DNA of 64,000 nucleotides from Candidatus Flemingiibacterium merdigallinarum (GTDB lineage: Bacteria; Bacillota; Clostridia; Oscillospirales; CAG-272), in assembly GCA_904386005.1 (NCBI GenBank), contig CAJFKR010000004.1:1-64000 (forward strand), given 5' to 3'. Positions 55,312-62,784 of the stretch are shown in pieces. A program made the position numbers and the translations under genes. Positions within the stretch are counted from its first letter, which is position 1; each line of letters starts with the position of its first letter. The notes under the pieces are model-generated. The model ran no database searches, was not told where the DNA came from, and saw nothing but the letters and a program-made list of their open reading frames with translations.

Positions 55312-56351
55312 AGACCGTGTCCCTCTTCCTCGGACTTGAACAGCAGGTCGATGACCTTCATAACGCGCAGTGCCTGCGCCGGTTTTACAATCAGCTCAGC
55401 TTCACCGTCCAGCACGCCGAGGATGTTCTTGTAATAGTCGCTCCAGTCGGACGAAACGTCGGGCAGCGGCAGCTCTGTAAGCGAGGTCTTGGGTCTCGGC
55501 ACCATAGTGCGTGTCGGTCCGGCTTCGGTGTAGACAATCTCGTCGTCCCACGCCATCTCGGCGTTGGTGTTCAGCTTGACCATCTTGCCCTTGCAGCTCC
55601 AGTCCTCGATTATAGCCGTGCCGTCGGTGCAGGACATATGCCAGCGCGGCAGATTTATAAAGCAGTTGGTCGACATTTCGAGCAGCGCGGACACGCCGTT
55701 CTCGAAGCGGAGCATCAGCTTGATGTTGTCGTCGACGTCGCTGCCGAACAGCTTTAAAAGGTGCGCGTTGACCGATACGACCGGCGAGTCGATCAGGTTC
55801 ATCATCTGGTCGATGAGGTGTACGCCCCAGTCGAGCAGCATTCCGCCGCCGTTGACCTTATGGTTGCGCCAGCCGTGCATCGAGCCGCGCGAGCCCTGAA
55901 CCCGGCTTTCGATGAAATAGGGCTTGCCGATGACGCCGCTCGCGACTATCTCCTTGATTATACAATAGTCGCGGTCCCAGCGGCGGTTCTGGTGGATCGA
56001 GAAGAGCTTGCCATTCATCTCGGACGCGGCGATGATCTCCTCGAGCTCGGCTGAATTCAGTGTGACCGGCTTCTCGCAGATCACGTTCTTGCCGGCGTTG
56101 AGGCAGGCTATAGCCAGATCCTTGTGGAAGTTGTTCGGTGTGGCGATTGTGACAAGGTCGACCTCCTTATCCGCGAGTAGCTCGTCGAGCGACGAATATG
56201 GATACAGCCCTTTCTCCTCGGCCGATTTGAGTGCCTCCGGACGTATGTCGTAGGCTCCTTTTGTATTGAGCTCGGGCAGGCGCGACTTGATATTGCTGTA
56301 GTGCCAGCCGCCCATTCCGCCGAATCCGATAAGTGCCCATGTATGCTGCAT
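55296..56351 (-). CDS. Gfo/Idh/MocA family oxidoreductase
   Basis: A 351-residue NAD(P) dehydrogenase: LIGFGGMGGWHYSNIK, LVTIATPNNFHKDLAIACLNAGKNVICEKPVTL (EKP motif), FSIHQNRRWDRDY and GGGMLLDWGVHLIDQMM. It resembles the 1676 and 50640 proteins in layout. ATG 56351 follows AAAGGAG. Its last codons overlap the 27-bp repeat. Upstream lie two palindromes and a promoter, so it is separately regulated; the neighbouring solute-binding gene is about 265 nt upstream. Confidence 0.92.
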   Translation of the reverse strand: MQHTWALIGFGGMGGWHYSNIKSRLPELNTKGAYDIRPEALKSAEEKGLYPYSSLDELLADKEVDLVTIATPNNFHKDLAIACLNAGKNVICEKPVTLNSAELEEIIAASEMNGKLFSIHQNRRWDRDYCIIKEIVASGVIGKPYFIESRVQGSRGSMHGWRNHKVNGGGMLLDWGVHLIDQMMNLIDSPVVSVNAHLLKLFGSDVDDNIKLMLRFENGVSALLEMSTNCFINLPRWHMSCTDGTAIIEDWSCKGKMVKLNTNAEMAWDDEIVYTEAGPTRTMVPRPKTSLTELPLPDVSSDWSDYYKNILGVLDGEAELIVKPAQALRVMKVIDLLFKSEEEGHGLACRI

Positions 56352-56468
56352 ATTGACAACTCCTTTCATATATCCTGCCGCCGGACACATCCGGCGGGAA
56401 TTCGATTATCCGCTGCTGTCTATGCGGCGCGGTAATATGTCAAACAGTAATGAACCACACGGCAATAC

Positions 56469-56496
56469 ATTACATAGTAATACATTACACAGTAAT
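56469..56496 (-). promoter_or_regulatory. Paired operator-like palindromes ATTAC-N3-GTAAT
   Basis: ATTACATAGTAAT (56469-56481) and ATTACACAGTAAT (56484-56496) are perfect palindromes 15 bp apart centre to centre. They lie downstream of the -10 and upstream of the oxidoreductase start, in the transcribed leader, so a repressor road-block is possible. A third half-site GTAAT is near 56447. Confidence 0.6.
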
Positions 56497-56508
56497 GTTC
56501 ACACAGTC

Positions 56509-56537
56509 ATTATAGCACCAAATCCCGATGATTTCCA
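56509..56537 (-). promoter_or_regulatory. Promoter of the minus-strand oxidoreductase
   Basis: On the minus strand, TGGAAA (56537-56532), 17-bp spacer, TATAAT (56514-56509). The -35 matches consensus at four positions. Leader of about 150 nt. Confidence 0.6.
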
Positions 56538-56654
56538 GTCAATATTTCGGTTTGAATGGACAGATTTTGTGTTCTTGCGAATTTTGATATCTCCGAGGAC
56601 GTTTTGTTTTTGACTATTCAGTATATTATATGATACATCATTTCATGCGGTCGG

Positions 56655-58130
56655 TCATTCGAGCTCGCGGAAAAAGCTGTTGACCTTTTCCAGCTCGGCT
56701 TCGATTGCGGCGCGTTTTGATTCCATTGTAGACACGAGCGTGCGGTCGTTTTTCTTGAACATCTGCGCAAAGATGCCGTCGCGTATCTGCTCGCACCAGA
56801 AGGTGTCGCCAAGGTCGTAGGTGCGGTTTTTTAGTATCAGGTCGAACATCTCAGCCGAGTCGTCGTCGCGCGAATATTTCGCCTTGATCGTCATCTCGTA
56901 ATAAGCCGGAATCACATTCTGGTACGAATACGAGCACATCGCCTCGATGACCGCTCCGGCGACTTCGGTGTCGGCGTTCGTGATCGGTACGATGCAGACC
57001 TGCGCTCCGCCCTCGACGCGCGAGTAGTAGTCGGTCTGGCTCTCGTCCCACTTCGGATAGGGAAGCACGCCGAAGTCGTCGACCATGTCACGCAGCTGCC
57101 CGACCGAGTAAAGCGTATGCGCGGCGAAGAGTGAGTGACCCTCCTGAAATTGGCGCAGCGTCTCATAATATGTGTTGCTGTCGTTGGTGTTGACATACCA
57201 GATATTGGTATCCCAAATCAGCTCGTAGATTCGGTCAAAAACATCGGCGAAGTGCGTGTCGGCGGGAATCGAAAAATACGGATAGCCGTCGTCGTCCTTT
57301 TTGATCGACTGCTCGCCGGCGGCAATCCAGAAGCAGGGAAGTATCTGCTTCGGCGCAGAGACAAAGCCGTACATATCGTCCTCGTCCTGAATCGAGTTGC
57401 CGTTCAGGTCGGATGTGACCGCTTTCGCCAGATCGGCGAACTTGTCGTAGGTCCATTCGCCGCTTCGAACGAGGTCATACGGATTCTCGAGCGAGTAGTC
57501 GGAAATCAGCCGCGAGTTGAACGCGATGAGGTGCGTGTAGTCGAGCGCGGTCATCGATATGTCGCCGAACAGGAAGTAGAGCCGTCCGCCTACCCGCATC
57601 GCGTCGTTGATCTGCCGCGTCCAGTAAGGCTTTTCGGTGTCGATATACGGAATTTCGTTCATATCGTATATGGTGTTTTGCAGAGCGAGTTGCAACGCGT
57701 AGCGGTCGGTCATCATACAGAAGTCGTAGGTGCAATCGCCGGCGGCAACCTCCTTGATGATGTTGTCGCGAAGGACGCCCGACGTGCCGTTTGGGAATAT
57801 CTCCTCGTCAATGCTTACGTTAAAGCGTTCCTCTATCGTCTGCTCGCGCGACCAGAGCGCGTCGTTGTAGACCTCGCCGTTCTGCTCGTCGGTTGTGAGG
57901 TCACCGTTGTAGTGTGTGTTGTCGGGCGTGCCGATGAGGATTTCGGTCCCGTCGAAGTTCAGAGCGGGGACGCTGTCGCTGCCGTCGTCGACTGTCGTTT
58001 CAGCCGCGGTCGACGTCGTCACGTCGTCAGTGACGACGTCCGCATCGGACATATCGCCGCAGGCTGAAATCGAGAACGATAATGACAATATGAGCAGGGC
58101 TGTGAGCTGTCGGTGGCTTTTTTGTGACAT
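56655..58130 (-). CDS. Extracellular solute-binding lipoprotein (paralog 4 of 4)
   Basis: A 491-residue lipoprotein with Cys24 in SISAC, then an acidic Thr/Ser linker and the same blocks: YNDALWSREQTIEERFNV, PYWTRQINDAM, SDLNGNSIQDEDDMYGF, VLPYPKWDESQTDYYS and SRDDDSAEMFDLIL. The start is ATG 58130 with GAAAGGA 11 nt upstream. It has a consensus promoter (58183-58211). The Gfo/Idh/MocA gene is downstream on the same strand but has its own promoter. Ligand unknown. Confidence 0.85.
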   Translation of the reverse strand: MSQKSHRQLTALLILSLSFSISACGDMSDADVVTDDVTTSTAAETTVDDGSDSVPALNFDGTEILIGTPDNTHYNGDLTTDEQNGEVYNDALWSREQTIEERFNVSIDEEIFPNGTSGVLRDNIIKEVAAGDCTYDFCMMTDRYALQLALQNTIYDMNEIPYIDTEKPYWTRQINDAMRVGGRLYFLFGDISMTALDYTHLIAFNSRLISDYSLENPYDLVRSGEWTYDKFADLAKAVTSDLNGNSIQDEDDMYGFVSAPKQILPCFWIAAGEQSIKKDDDGYPYFSIPADTHFADVFDRIYELIWDTNIWYVNTNDSNTYYETLRQFQEGHSLFAAHTLYSVGQLRDMVDDFGVLPYPKWDESQTDYYSRVEGGAQVCIVPITNADTEVAGAVIEAMCSYSYQNVIPAYYEMTIKAKYSRDDDSAEMFDLILKNRTYDLGDTFWCEQIRDGIFAQMFKKNDRTLVSTMESKRAAIEAELEKVNSFFRELE

Positions 58131-58182
58131 GATTTTACATTCCTTTCAGACACGACTGCGTAAGGTCGCTTATTATAAATAG

Positions 58183-58211
58183 ATTATACCAAACTGCAAC
58201 TGATATGTCAA
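58183..58211 (-). promoter_or_regulatory. Promoter of solute-binding protein 4
   Basis: On the minus strand, TTGACA (58211-58206), 17-bp spacer, TATAAT (58188-58183). Confidence 0.9.
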
Positions 58212-58232
58212 TACAATTATAAAAAATATTAA

Positions 58233-58269
58233 AAAATGCACCACATGGATATACCATGTGGTGCATTTT
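58233..58269 (-). terminator. Terminator of the SPFH-Arc unit
   Basis: AAAATGCACCACATGG and CCATGTGGTGCATTTT form a perfect 16-bp stem; on the minus strand the second arm runs into more T. It follows the Arc gene stop by 2 nt. Confidence 0.92.
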
Positions 58270-58271
58270 GT

Positions 58272-58466
58272 CTACAGCTTGAAATCGGGCGGCTTATCGA
58301 TTTCATCCGAGACATATTTTCCGCTCTTCTTGTGCTGTTTTACACATTCGGTCAGGATATACTCGATCTGACCGTTGACCGAGCGGAAATCCTCCTCCGC
58401 CCACGCCGCGAGCTCATTGTACAGCTTCTCGGACAGGCGCAGTGGTATCTGCTTCTTCTCCGGCAT
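58272..58466 (-). CDS. Arc-like ribbon-helix-helix protein
   Basis: 64 residues: KKQIPLRLSEKLYNELAAWAEEDFRSVNGQIEYILTECV is the Arc/MetJ ribbon-helix-helix form (a beta strand and two helices, N-Q-E positions in the second helix). The tail KSGKYVSDEIDKPPDFKL is charged. Such proteins bind DNA as dimers. Its ATG lies one base after the SPFH stop, so the pair is coupled. This Arc-after-SPFH arrangement recurs in Firmicutes. Whether it acts on DNA or as an SPFH partner is unknown. Confidence 0.85.
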   Translation of the reverse strand: MPEKKQIPLRLSEKLYNELAAWAEEDFRSVNGQIEYILTECVKQHKKSGKYVSDEIDKPPDFKL

Positions 58467-58467
58467 A

Positions 58468-59496
58468 TCAGTAAAGCGAACCGGAGTTGACTACCGGCTG
58501 TGCGTCGTGATTGCCGCAGAGGACTACGAGCAGATTCGAAACCATTGCCGCCTTGCGCTCCTCGTCGAGCTCGACCGTGCCCTTTTCGGCGAGACGTTCG
58601 AGCGCCATTTCGACCATGCCGACCGCTCCGTCGACTATCATCTTGCGCGCGTCGATTATTGCCGACGCCTGCTGACGTTGAAGCATGACCGCGGCGATTT
58701 CGGGCGCGTAAGCGAGGTAGGTGATCCGCGCTTCGATTATTTCGAGCCCGGCGTCGGCGACGCGGCTTTGCAGTTCGTCGCGTATGCGCGAGACCACGAC
58801 CTCGCTCGAGCCGCGAAGGCTCCCGTCGTCGGCGAAGCCGTCGCCGGTAGTGTCGACATTCGGCGCGACGTCGTAGGGATATATTCTGACGATGTTTCTA
58901 ACCGCGCTGTCGCATTGAAGCGACAGATATTCTTTGTAATTGTCGACGTTGAAGACAGCCTTTGCCGTGTCGACGACCCGCCACATTACGGCGATGCCGA
59001 TTTCGACCGGATTGCCGAGACAGTCGTTTATCTTCTGCCGGCTATTGTTTAGTGTCATAATCTTGAGCGACAGCTTGTTGTTCGGCATCTCGAGCGAATT
59101 GTTAATCGAGTTCAGCCCGATGTTGATGTGACTCTGCTGATTCGACACGTCGCCGCTCTGTCCGAGCCGAGTCTTTGCGGCAGGGTTGACTGCGATGCAG
59201 AAAGGATTGACAAAGTAGAACCCTTCGTTTTTGAGCGTGCCGATGTATTTGCCGAACAGCGTGAGCACAAGAGCTTCCTGCGGCTTTAGGATTTTAAGCC
59301 CCATAAACGGTATCCAGCCGACGGCGAGCCATACCACGCCGACGACAATCATAATTATCGCCAGCGGGGGATATTTCTCGTTTTCTGTCATGATCGCGCC
59401 GACTATGACCAGCGCGATTGCCGCAATGTAGGCTATAATGATCCAGACCAATGCAGCCATGCCGTTTTTGTGTTTTTCGATGATTTTTTCATTCAT
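58468..59496 (-). CDS. SPFH/Band 7 domain membrane protein
   Basis: 342 residues. Two N-terminal helices ([21 protein letters not shown] and [19 protein letters not shown]) are followed by an SPFH domain from [22 protein letters not shown] to about residue 260, with the GFYFVNPFC entry. A helical coiled stretch ([30 protein letters not shown]) follows. These flotillin-like scaffolds organise membrane domains. Its start is ATG 59496 with TTGTATTAATT before it and a weak AAGGG upstream. Coupled to the Arc-like gene. Confidence 0.93.
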   Translation of the reverse strand: MNEKIIEKHKNGMAALVWIIIAYIAAIALVIVGAIMTENEKYPPLAIIMIVVGVVWLAVGWIPFMGLKILKPQEALVLTLFGKYIGTLKNEGFYFVNPFCIAVNPAAKTRLGQSGDVSNQQSHINIGLNSINNSLEMPNNKLSLKIMTLNNSRQKINDCLGNPVEIGIAVMWRVVDTAKAVFNVDNYKEYLSLQCDSAVRNIVRIYPYDVAPNVDTTGDGFADDGSLRGSSEVVVSRIRDELQSRVADAGLEIIEARITYLAYAPEIAAVMLQRQQASAIIDARKMIVDGAVGMVEMALERLAEKGTVELDEERKAAMVSNLLVVLCGNHDAQPVVNSGSLY

Positions 59497-59543
59497 AATT
59501 AATACAACCCTTCATGTGCGATTGATGTAATCTTGATATCAAT

Positions 59544-59572
59544 ATGATATCACAAAATTCCGCGATTGTCAA
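59544..59572 (-). promoter_or_regulatory. Promoter of the SPFH-Arc unit
   Basis: On the minus strand, TTGACA (59572-59567), 17-bp spacer, TATCAT (59549-59544). Confidence 0.8.
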
Positions 59573-59585
59573 TAGGCAAAATAAA

Positions 59586-59611
59586 AAATCCGGAAAAAAA
59601 CTTCCGGATTC
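59586..59611 (-). terminator. Terminator after the membrane spermidine-synthase-like gene
   Basis: On the minus strand, AATCCGGAA and TTCCGGATT form a stem with a T-rich loop and a following TTTTTATTTT. Confidence 0.9.
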
Positions 59612-59615
59612 GATT

Positions 59616-61295
59616 TTAACTGCCGGTCAATTCGGAAATCAGCCCGAGGAGCCCTTTTTCATGAAAAACCTGCTTGTAATAGCCGAGTTCGTCGGAGATA
59701 AGCCCGTCAATCACGCCCATTCCGAGCAGCTCGACCGGCGCGCGGTCGTCGGTGAAGATATTGTCTCCGCCCGAATAGGGAGTCAGCCCCTCGGCAACCG
59801 AGAGCATACGGGACTCAAAGTCAATGTCGCCGAAGCCCTCGGGCGCTCCGTCAAAGTCGAGCAGCGATATACTGCCGTCAGCCGCGCCGCCATCGGACGC
59901 GCGCGCGAACAGCTCGCGGTTGGTAGTGCCGGGCACGTCCACTGTGACGACATCGTCGAACACCGAAGCTATTGTGTCGCACAGCCATTCGTTAATGCTG
60001 CCCTCGCCGTCGCTGACCATGTTGAGGTTGACTACCATCACACCGCCCGGCTTTAAGTGGTCGCGCACAAGCGTGAAGAATTCGGCGCTCGACATCTGGA
60101 ACGGTATCGTTATGTCCTGATACGCGTCGACCATGATGACGTCGTATTTGTTCGGGTCGACCTCGAGATAGGCGCGTCCGTCGTAGGTTATTGACTCGAC
60201 CGTCTCGGGCAGACCGAAGTATTCGTGCGCGAGGTCGGTTATATTCTCGTCTATCTCGACGCCGGTGACGGTCGACCCCGGGTAATATTTCTGGCAGAGG
60301 GTCGCGTAGGTGCCGCTGCCCATGCCGAGGACGAGTATATCGAGCTTGTCCGAGCTGCTGCCGGTTGTGTCCATGCTCATCAGCGGCGCGGCGAGCGCGG
60401 TGTCGTAGTACATACCGGTGAGTCCGCCGTCCTTCATCGCGACCGACTGCACGCCGAACAGGACATTCGTAGACAACAGTATGCTGCGGTCGGTCTCCTT
60501 GACCTGTAGGTAGTTGTAGATCGACTCGCCCTCATACAATAGATCCTTTTCCCAGAACGCGAAGCTGTCCGAATGACCGAATATTGAGCAGACGACAAAT
60601 ATAACTACCGACACCGCGGACGCTATGAGCTTTGTCTTTGTCGATATAAAATAGATAAGTCCGAGTATCAGCAGCACCGACGAGAATATCAGGAAGGTTA
60701 TCGATGTGCCGACCGCGGGTATCGTCACAAAGGTCGGGAGAAATGTTCCGAGTATGCTGCCGACCGTGTTGAACGCTTCGAGCCGACCGACAGTGCGTCC
60801 GCTGTCGTCCATTGACTCCATCGCGAATTTGACGAGCGACGGCGTCGCGGTTCCGAGCAGGAACAGCGGGTAGGCGAATATCACCATACAGGATACGAAA
60901 GCCGCGACGACGAGGTAGCCGGTGTCGACCGCGAGGACGAGCAGTCCGGATATGCCGATTATAATATACTTGCCGACGAGCGGTATGCAGGCGATCCAGA
61001 CAGCCGCGACGACGAGCCGCATATACAGCCGTCCCGGGTCGGGGTCGCGGTCGGCGATACGCCCGCCCCAGATATTGCCGAGGGCGAGCGCGATCATAAT
61101 TGTGCCGATGATTATCGTCCAGACGATCTGCGACGAGCTGAAATAAGGAGCGAGCAGGCGGCTCGCGCCGAGCTCGACCGCCATTACGGCGATTCCCGAG
61201 AAGAATTCGGTCAGGTAGAGATAGAGCTTGTTTTTGAGCAGTTTGTTCTGCGCGATTTTGGCTTTTAAGTCTGACAATTCTGATTTTTCAGTCAT
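59616..61295 (-). CDS. Membrane protein with spermidine-synthase-like domain
   Basis: 559 residues. About seven transmembrane segments fill residues 20-240 and include MFS-like motifs (GNIWGGRIADRD, GRTVGRLEAFNTVGSILGTFLP). The C-terminal half is a class I methyltransferase-like fold: LDILVLGMGSGTYATLCQKYYP, VTGVEIDENI, DGRAYLEV and the acidic VDAYQDI, then KPGGVMVVNLN. These fused proteins are widespread; aminopropyl transfer is unproven, and a different substrate or a membrane sensor role is possible. ATG 61295 has GGAAG 10 nt upstream. Followed by a terminator. Confidence 0.88.
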   Translation of the reverse strand: MTEKSELSDLKAKIAQNKLLKNKLYLYLTEFFSGIAVMAVELGASRLLAPYFSSSQIVWTIIIGTIMIALALGNIWGGRIADRDPDPGRLYMRLVVAAVWIACIPLVGKYIIIGISGLLVLAVDTGYLVVAAFVSCMVIFAYPLFLLGTATPSLVKFAMESMDDSGRTVGRLEAFNTVGSILGTFLPTFVTIPAVGTSITFLIFSSVLLILGLIYFISTKTKLIASAVSVVIFVVCSIFGHSDSFAFWEKDLLYEGESIYNYLQVKETDRSILLSTNVLFGVQSVAMKDGGLTGMYYDTALAAPLMSMDTTGSSSDKLDILVLGMGSGTYATLCQKYYPGSTVTGVEIDENITDLAHEYFGLPETVESITYDGRAYLEVDPNKYDVIMVDAYQDITIPFQMSSAEFFTLVRDHLKPGGVMVVNLNMVSDGEGSINEWLCDTIASVFDDVVTVDVPGTTNRELFARASDGGAADGSISLLDFDGAPEGFGDIDFESRMLSVAEGLTPYSGGDNIFTDDRAPVELLGMGVIDGLISDELGYYKQVFHEKGLLGLISELTGS

Positions 61296-61343
61296 ATGTG
61301 ATACTTCCGGCTTTGATAATTAACTGTTTAGCAACGAATAAAT

Positions 61344-62243
61344 TCATTTTTTACGTCTGCCCTGATAGCCGCGGTATTCATTAGGACCGTCGAAGAATTC
61401 GACTCCGCCGCGGCAGCGTTTCAGATAATCGAGTGAGGTCAGCTGCGCCGACCATTCGAGGTCGTCGAAGAACACCGGATCATGGTAGCCCTCGATGTCG
61501 CAGCTGCCGACAAAGCCGTGCTGCATCAATATCGTGAAGATATCGACCCAGTCGGTGTCGCCGAATCCGGGCGTACGGTTCCAGCAGAACGGCGACGTGC
61601 CGGTTATGCCCTCGTCGCGGATGATGTCCCACGCGATGTGCCCGTCCTTGCCGTGGACGTGGACTACCTTGCCCGCCCAATGGTGCAGCTGGATTATCGG
61701 GTCGGCGAGCGTCTCTATCGCGTGAGTCGGCTCCCATTCAAGCCCGAGCGCGCCGCTCGGAACGGCGTCGAACATCAGCTCCCACGATTTGGGACAGAAC
61801 GCGATATTCGTCGAACCGCGATGCCAGCCGCCGCCGCAGCCCTCGAACGCGATGCGGACGCCATTCGCTTCGGCGCGGCGGGCGAGCTCGTCGAATACGC
61901 GCTTGAACTCGGGGATTGTATCGGGCACGCTCTTTTCGGGATTGCCGCCGGCGAATACTGAAACGATATTCGTGCCGTAAAGCCGCGCGCTGTCAATCAG
62001 CTTTTCGACCGCGCGGCGCACCTTTTCGTCGAGCAGAGTATTGCCGTAGCGACCGAGCGCGCCGACCGTTCTGCCGTCGAGCGAATCGCGTATACGCGCG
62101 GCGTGTTCTGTGAGGTCGACCTCGTCGATATCCCAGCTGTTGAAATCGAGCTCGTAGCTCTCGAAGCCCTTTGGGTTGAGCTGCGGGATCATCGCCGCGG
62201 CCTTTTCGGCGGGGATAAGCGTACCGATTTTGATGTCAAACAT
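61344..62243 (-). CDS. Sugar phosphate isomerase/epimerase family protein
   Basis: A 299-residue TIM-barrel protein (xylose isomerase-like). FDIKIGTLIPAEKAAAM is followed by YGTNIVSVFAGGNPEKSVPDT, VRIAFEGCGGGWHRGSTNIAFCP, ALGLEWEPTHAI, WAGKVVHVHGKD and CDIEGYHDPVF, with metal-ligand Glu/Asp/His positions. Its substrate is unknown. ATG 62243 follows GAGGTGA, which also contains the stop of the preceding small membrane gene, so both are coupled. Confidence 0.88.
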   Translation of the reverse strand: MFDIKIGTLIPAEKAAAMIPQLNPKGFESYELDFNSWDIDEVDLTEHAARIRDSLDGRTVGALGRYGNTLLDEKVRRAVEKLIDSARLYGTNIVSVFAGGNPEKSVPDTIPEFKRVFDELARRAEANGVRIAFEGCGGGWHRGSTNIAFCPKSWELMFDAVPSGALGLEWEPTHAIETLADPIIQLHHWAGKVVHVHGKDGHIAWDIIRDEGITGTSPFCWNRTPGFGDTDWVDIFTILMQHGFVGSCDIEGYHDPVFFDDLEWSAQLTSLDYLKRCRGGVEFFDGPNEYRGYQGRRKK

Positions 62244-62248
62244 TGAAA

Positions 62249-62674
62249 TCACCTCTGTGTGCGTCTATATTTATAGTTTCGGTAGTCGTCAAAAAAAGTC
62301 CTATGCAGCCGCCGTAGCAAAATAGATATTCCTATCCCGACCGCCAGCGGCACAAAGCTGACAGCGATAATCATGACGGTCATATCGGCTGTCTCGGGCA
62401 GGAACCCGCGTATAAGTCCGGCAAGCATGAACACAAGCAGGTTCACGATGAGATAGCCGTTGTCGCGGAACGCGAGCGGCAGCGCGAGAAGTCCGTAGGC
62501 AAGCGCGAAGATAAAGCAGTATAGGGTTGTAGCCATTCCTTTTGTGTCAACCTGCATTGTTATCATACCCTCGTCCGGCGTCCAGCCGCAGTATATGATG
62601 AAGAACCATACCGCGACCGCACCGAGCAGAAGGGAAGATATCAGCTTTGCTTTGAGCCTGGCACATCGAAACAT
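62249..62674 (-). CDS. Small four-helix membrane protein, unknown function
   Basis: 141 residues with about four helices: LISSLLLGAVAVWFFIIYC, TLYCFIFALAYGLLALPLA, YLIVNLLVFMLAGLIRGFLP and MTVMIIAVSFVPLAVGIGISI. The end is Tyr/Arg-rich (DDYRNYKYRRTQR). No family recognised. Its stop lies within the ribosome site of the downstream isomerase gene. ATG 62674 follows TAAAGAC; a better start was not found. Confidence 0.7.
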   Translation of the reverse strand: MFRCARLKAKLISSLLLGAVAVWFFIIYCGWTPDEGMITMQVDTKGMATTLYCFIFALAYGLLALPLAFRDNGYLIVNLLVFMLAGLIRGFLPETADMTVMIIAVSFVPLAVGIGISILLRRLHRTFFDDYRNYKYRRTQR

Positions 62675-62740
62675 TGTCTTTACCTCATTGATTTTGGCGT
62701 CGCTGTTTTCGATTATTTATTCAGCTGTTATTCTTGTGTT

Positions 62741-62783
62741 TATTCAACATTGAATATTCAGCATGAATATTCAATGTTGAATA
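62741..62783 (-). terminator. 20-bp perfect inverted repeat after ftsH
   Basis: TATTCAACATTGAATATTCA (62741-62760), GCA loop, and its exact reverse complement (62764-62783). It begins one base after the ftsH stop on the minus strand. There is no long T run, so it could be a 3' stabilising hairpin or a weak terminator. Each arm is itself partly palindromic (GAATATTC). Confidence 0.6.
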
Positions 62784-62784
62784 T

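Noticed and set aside
55086-55757. Plus-strand reading frame through the 27-bp repeat
   Set aside because: It lies antisense to a well-supported oxidoreductase, has no ribosome site, and its repeat comes from a DNA tandem array.
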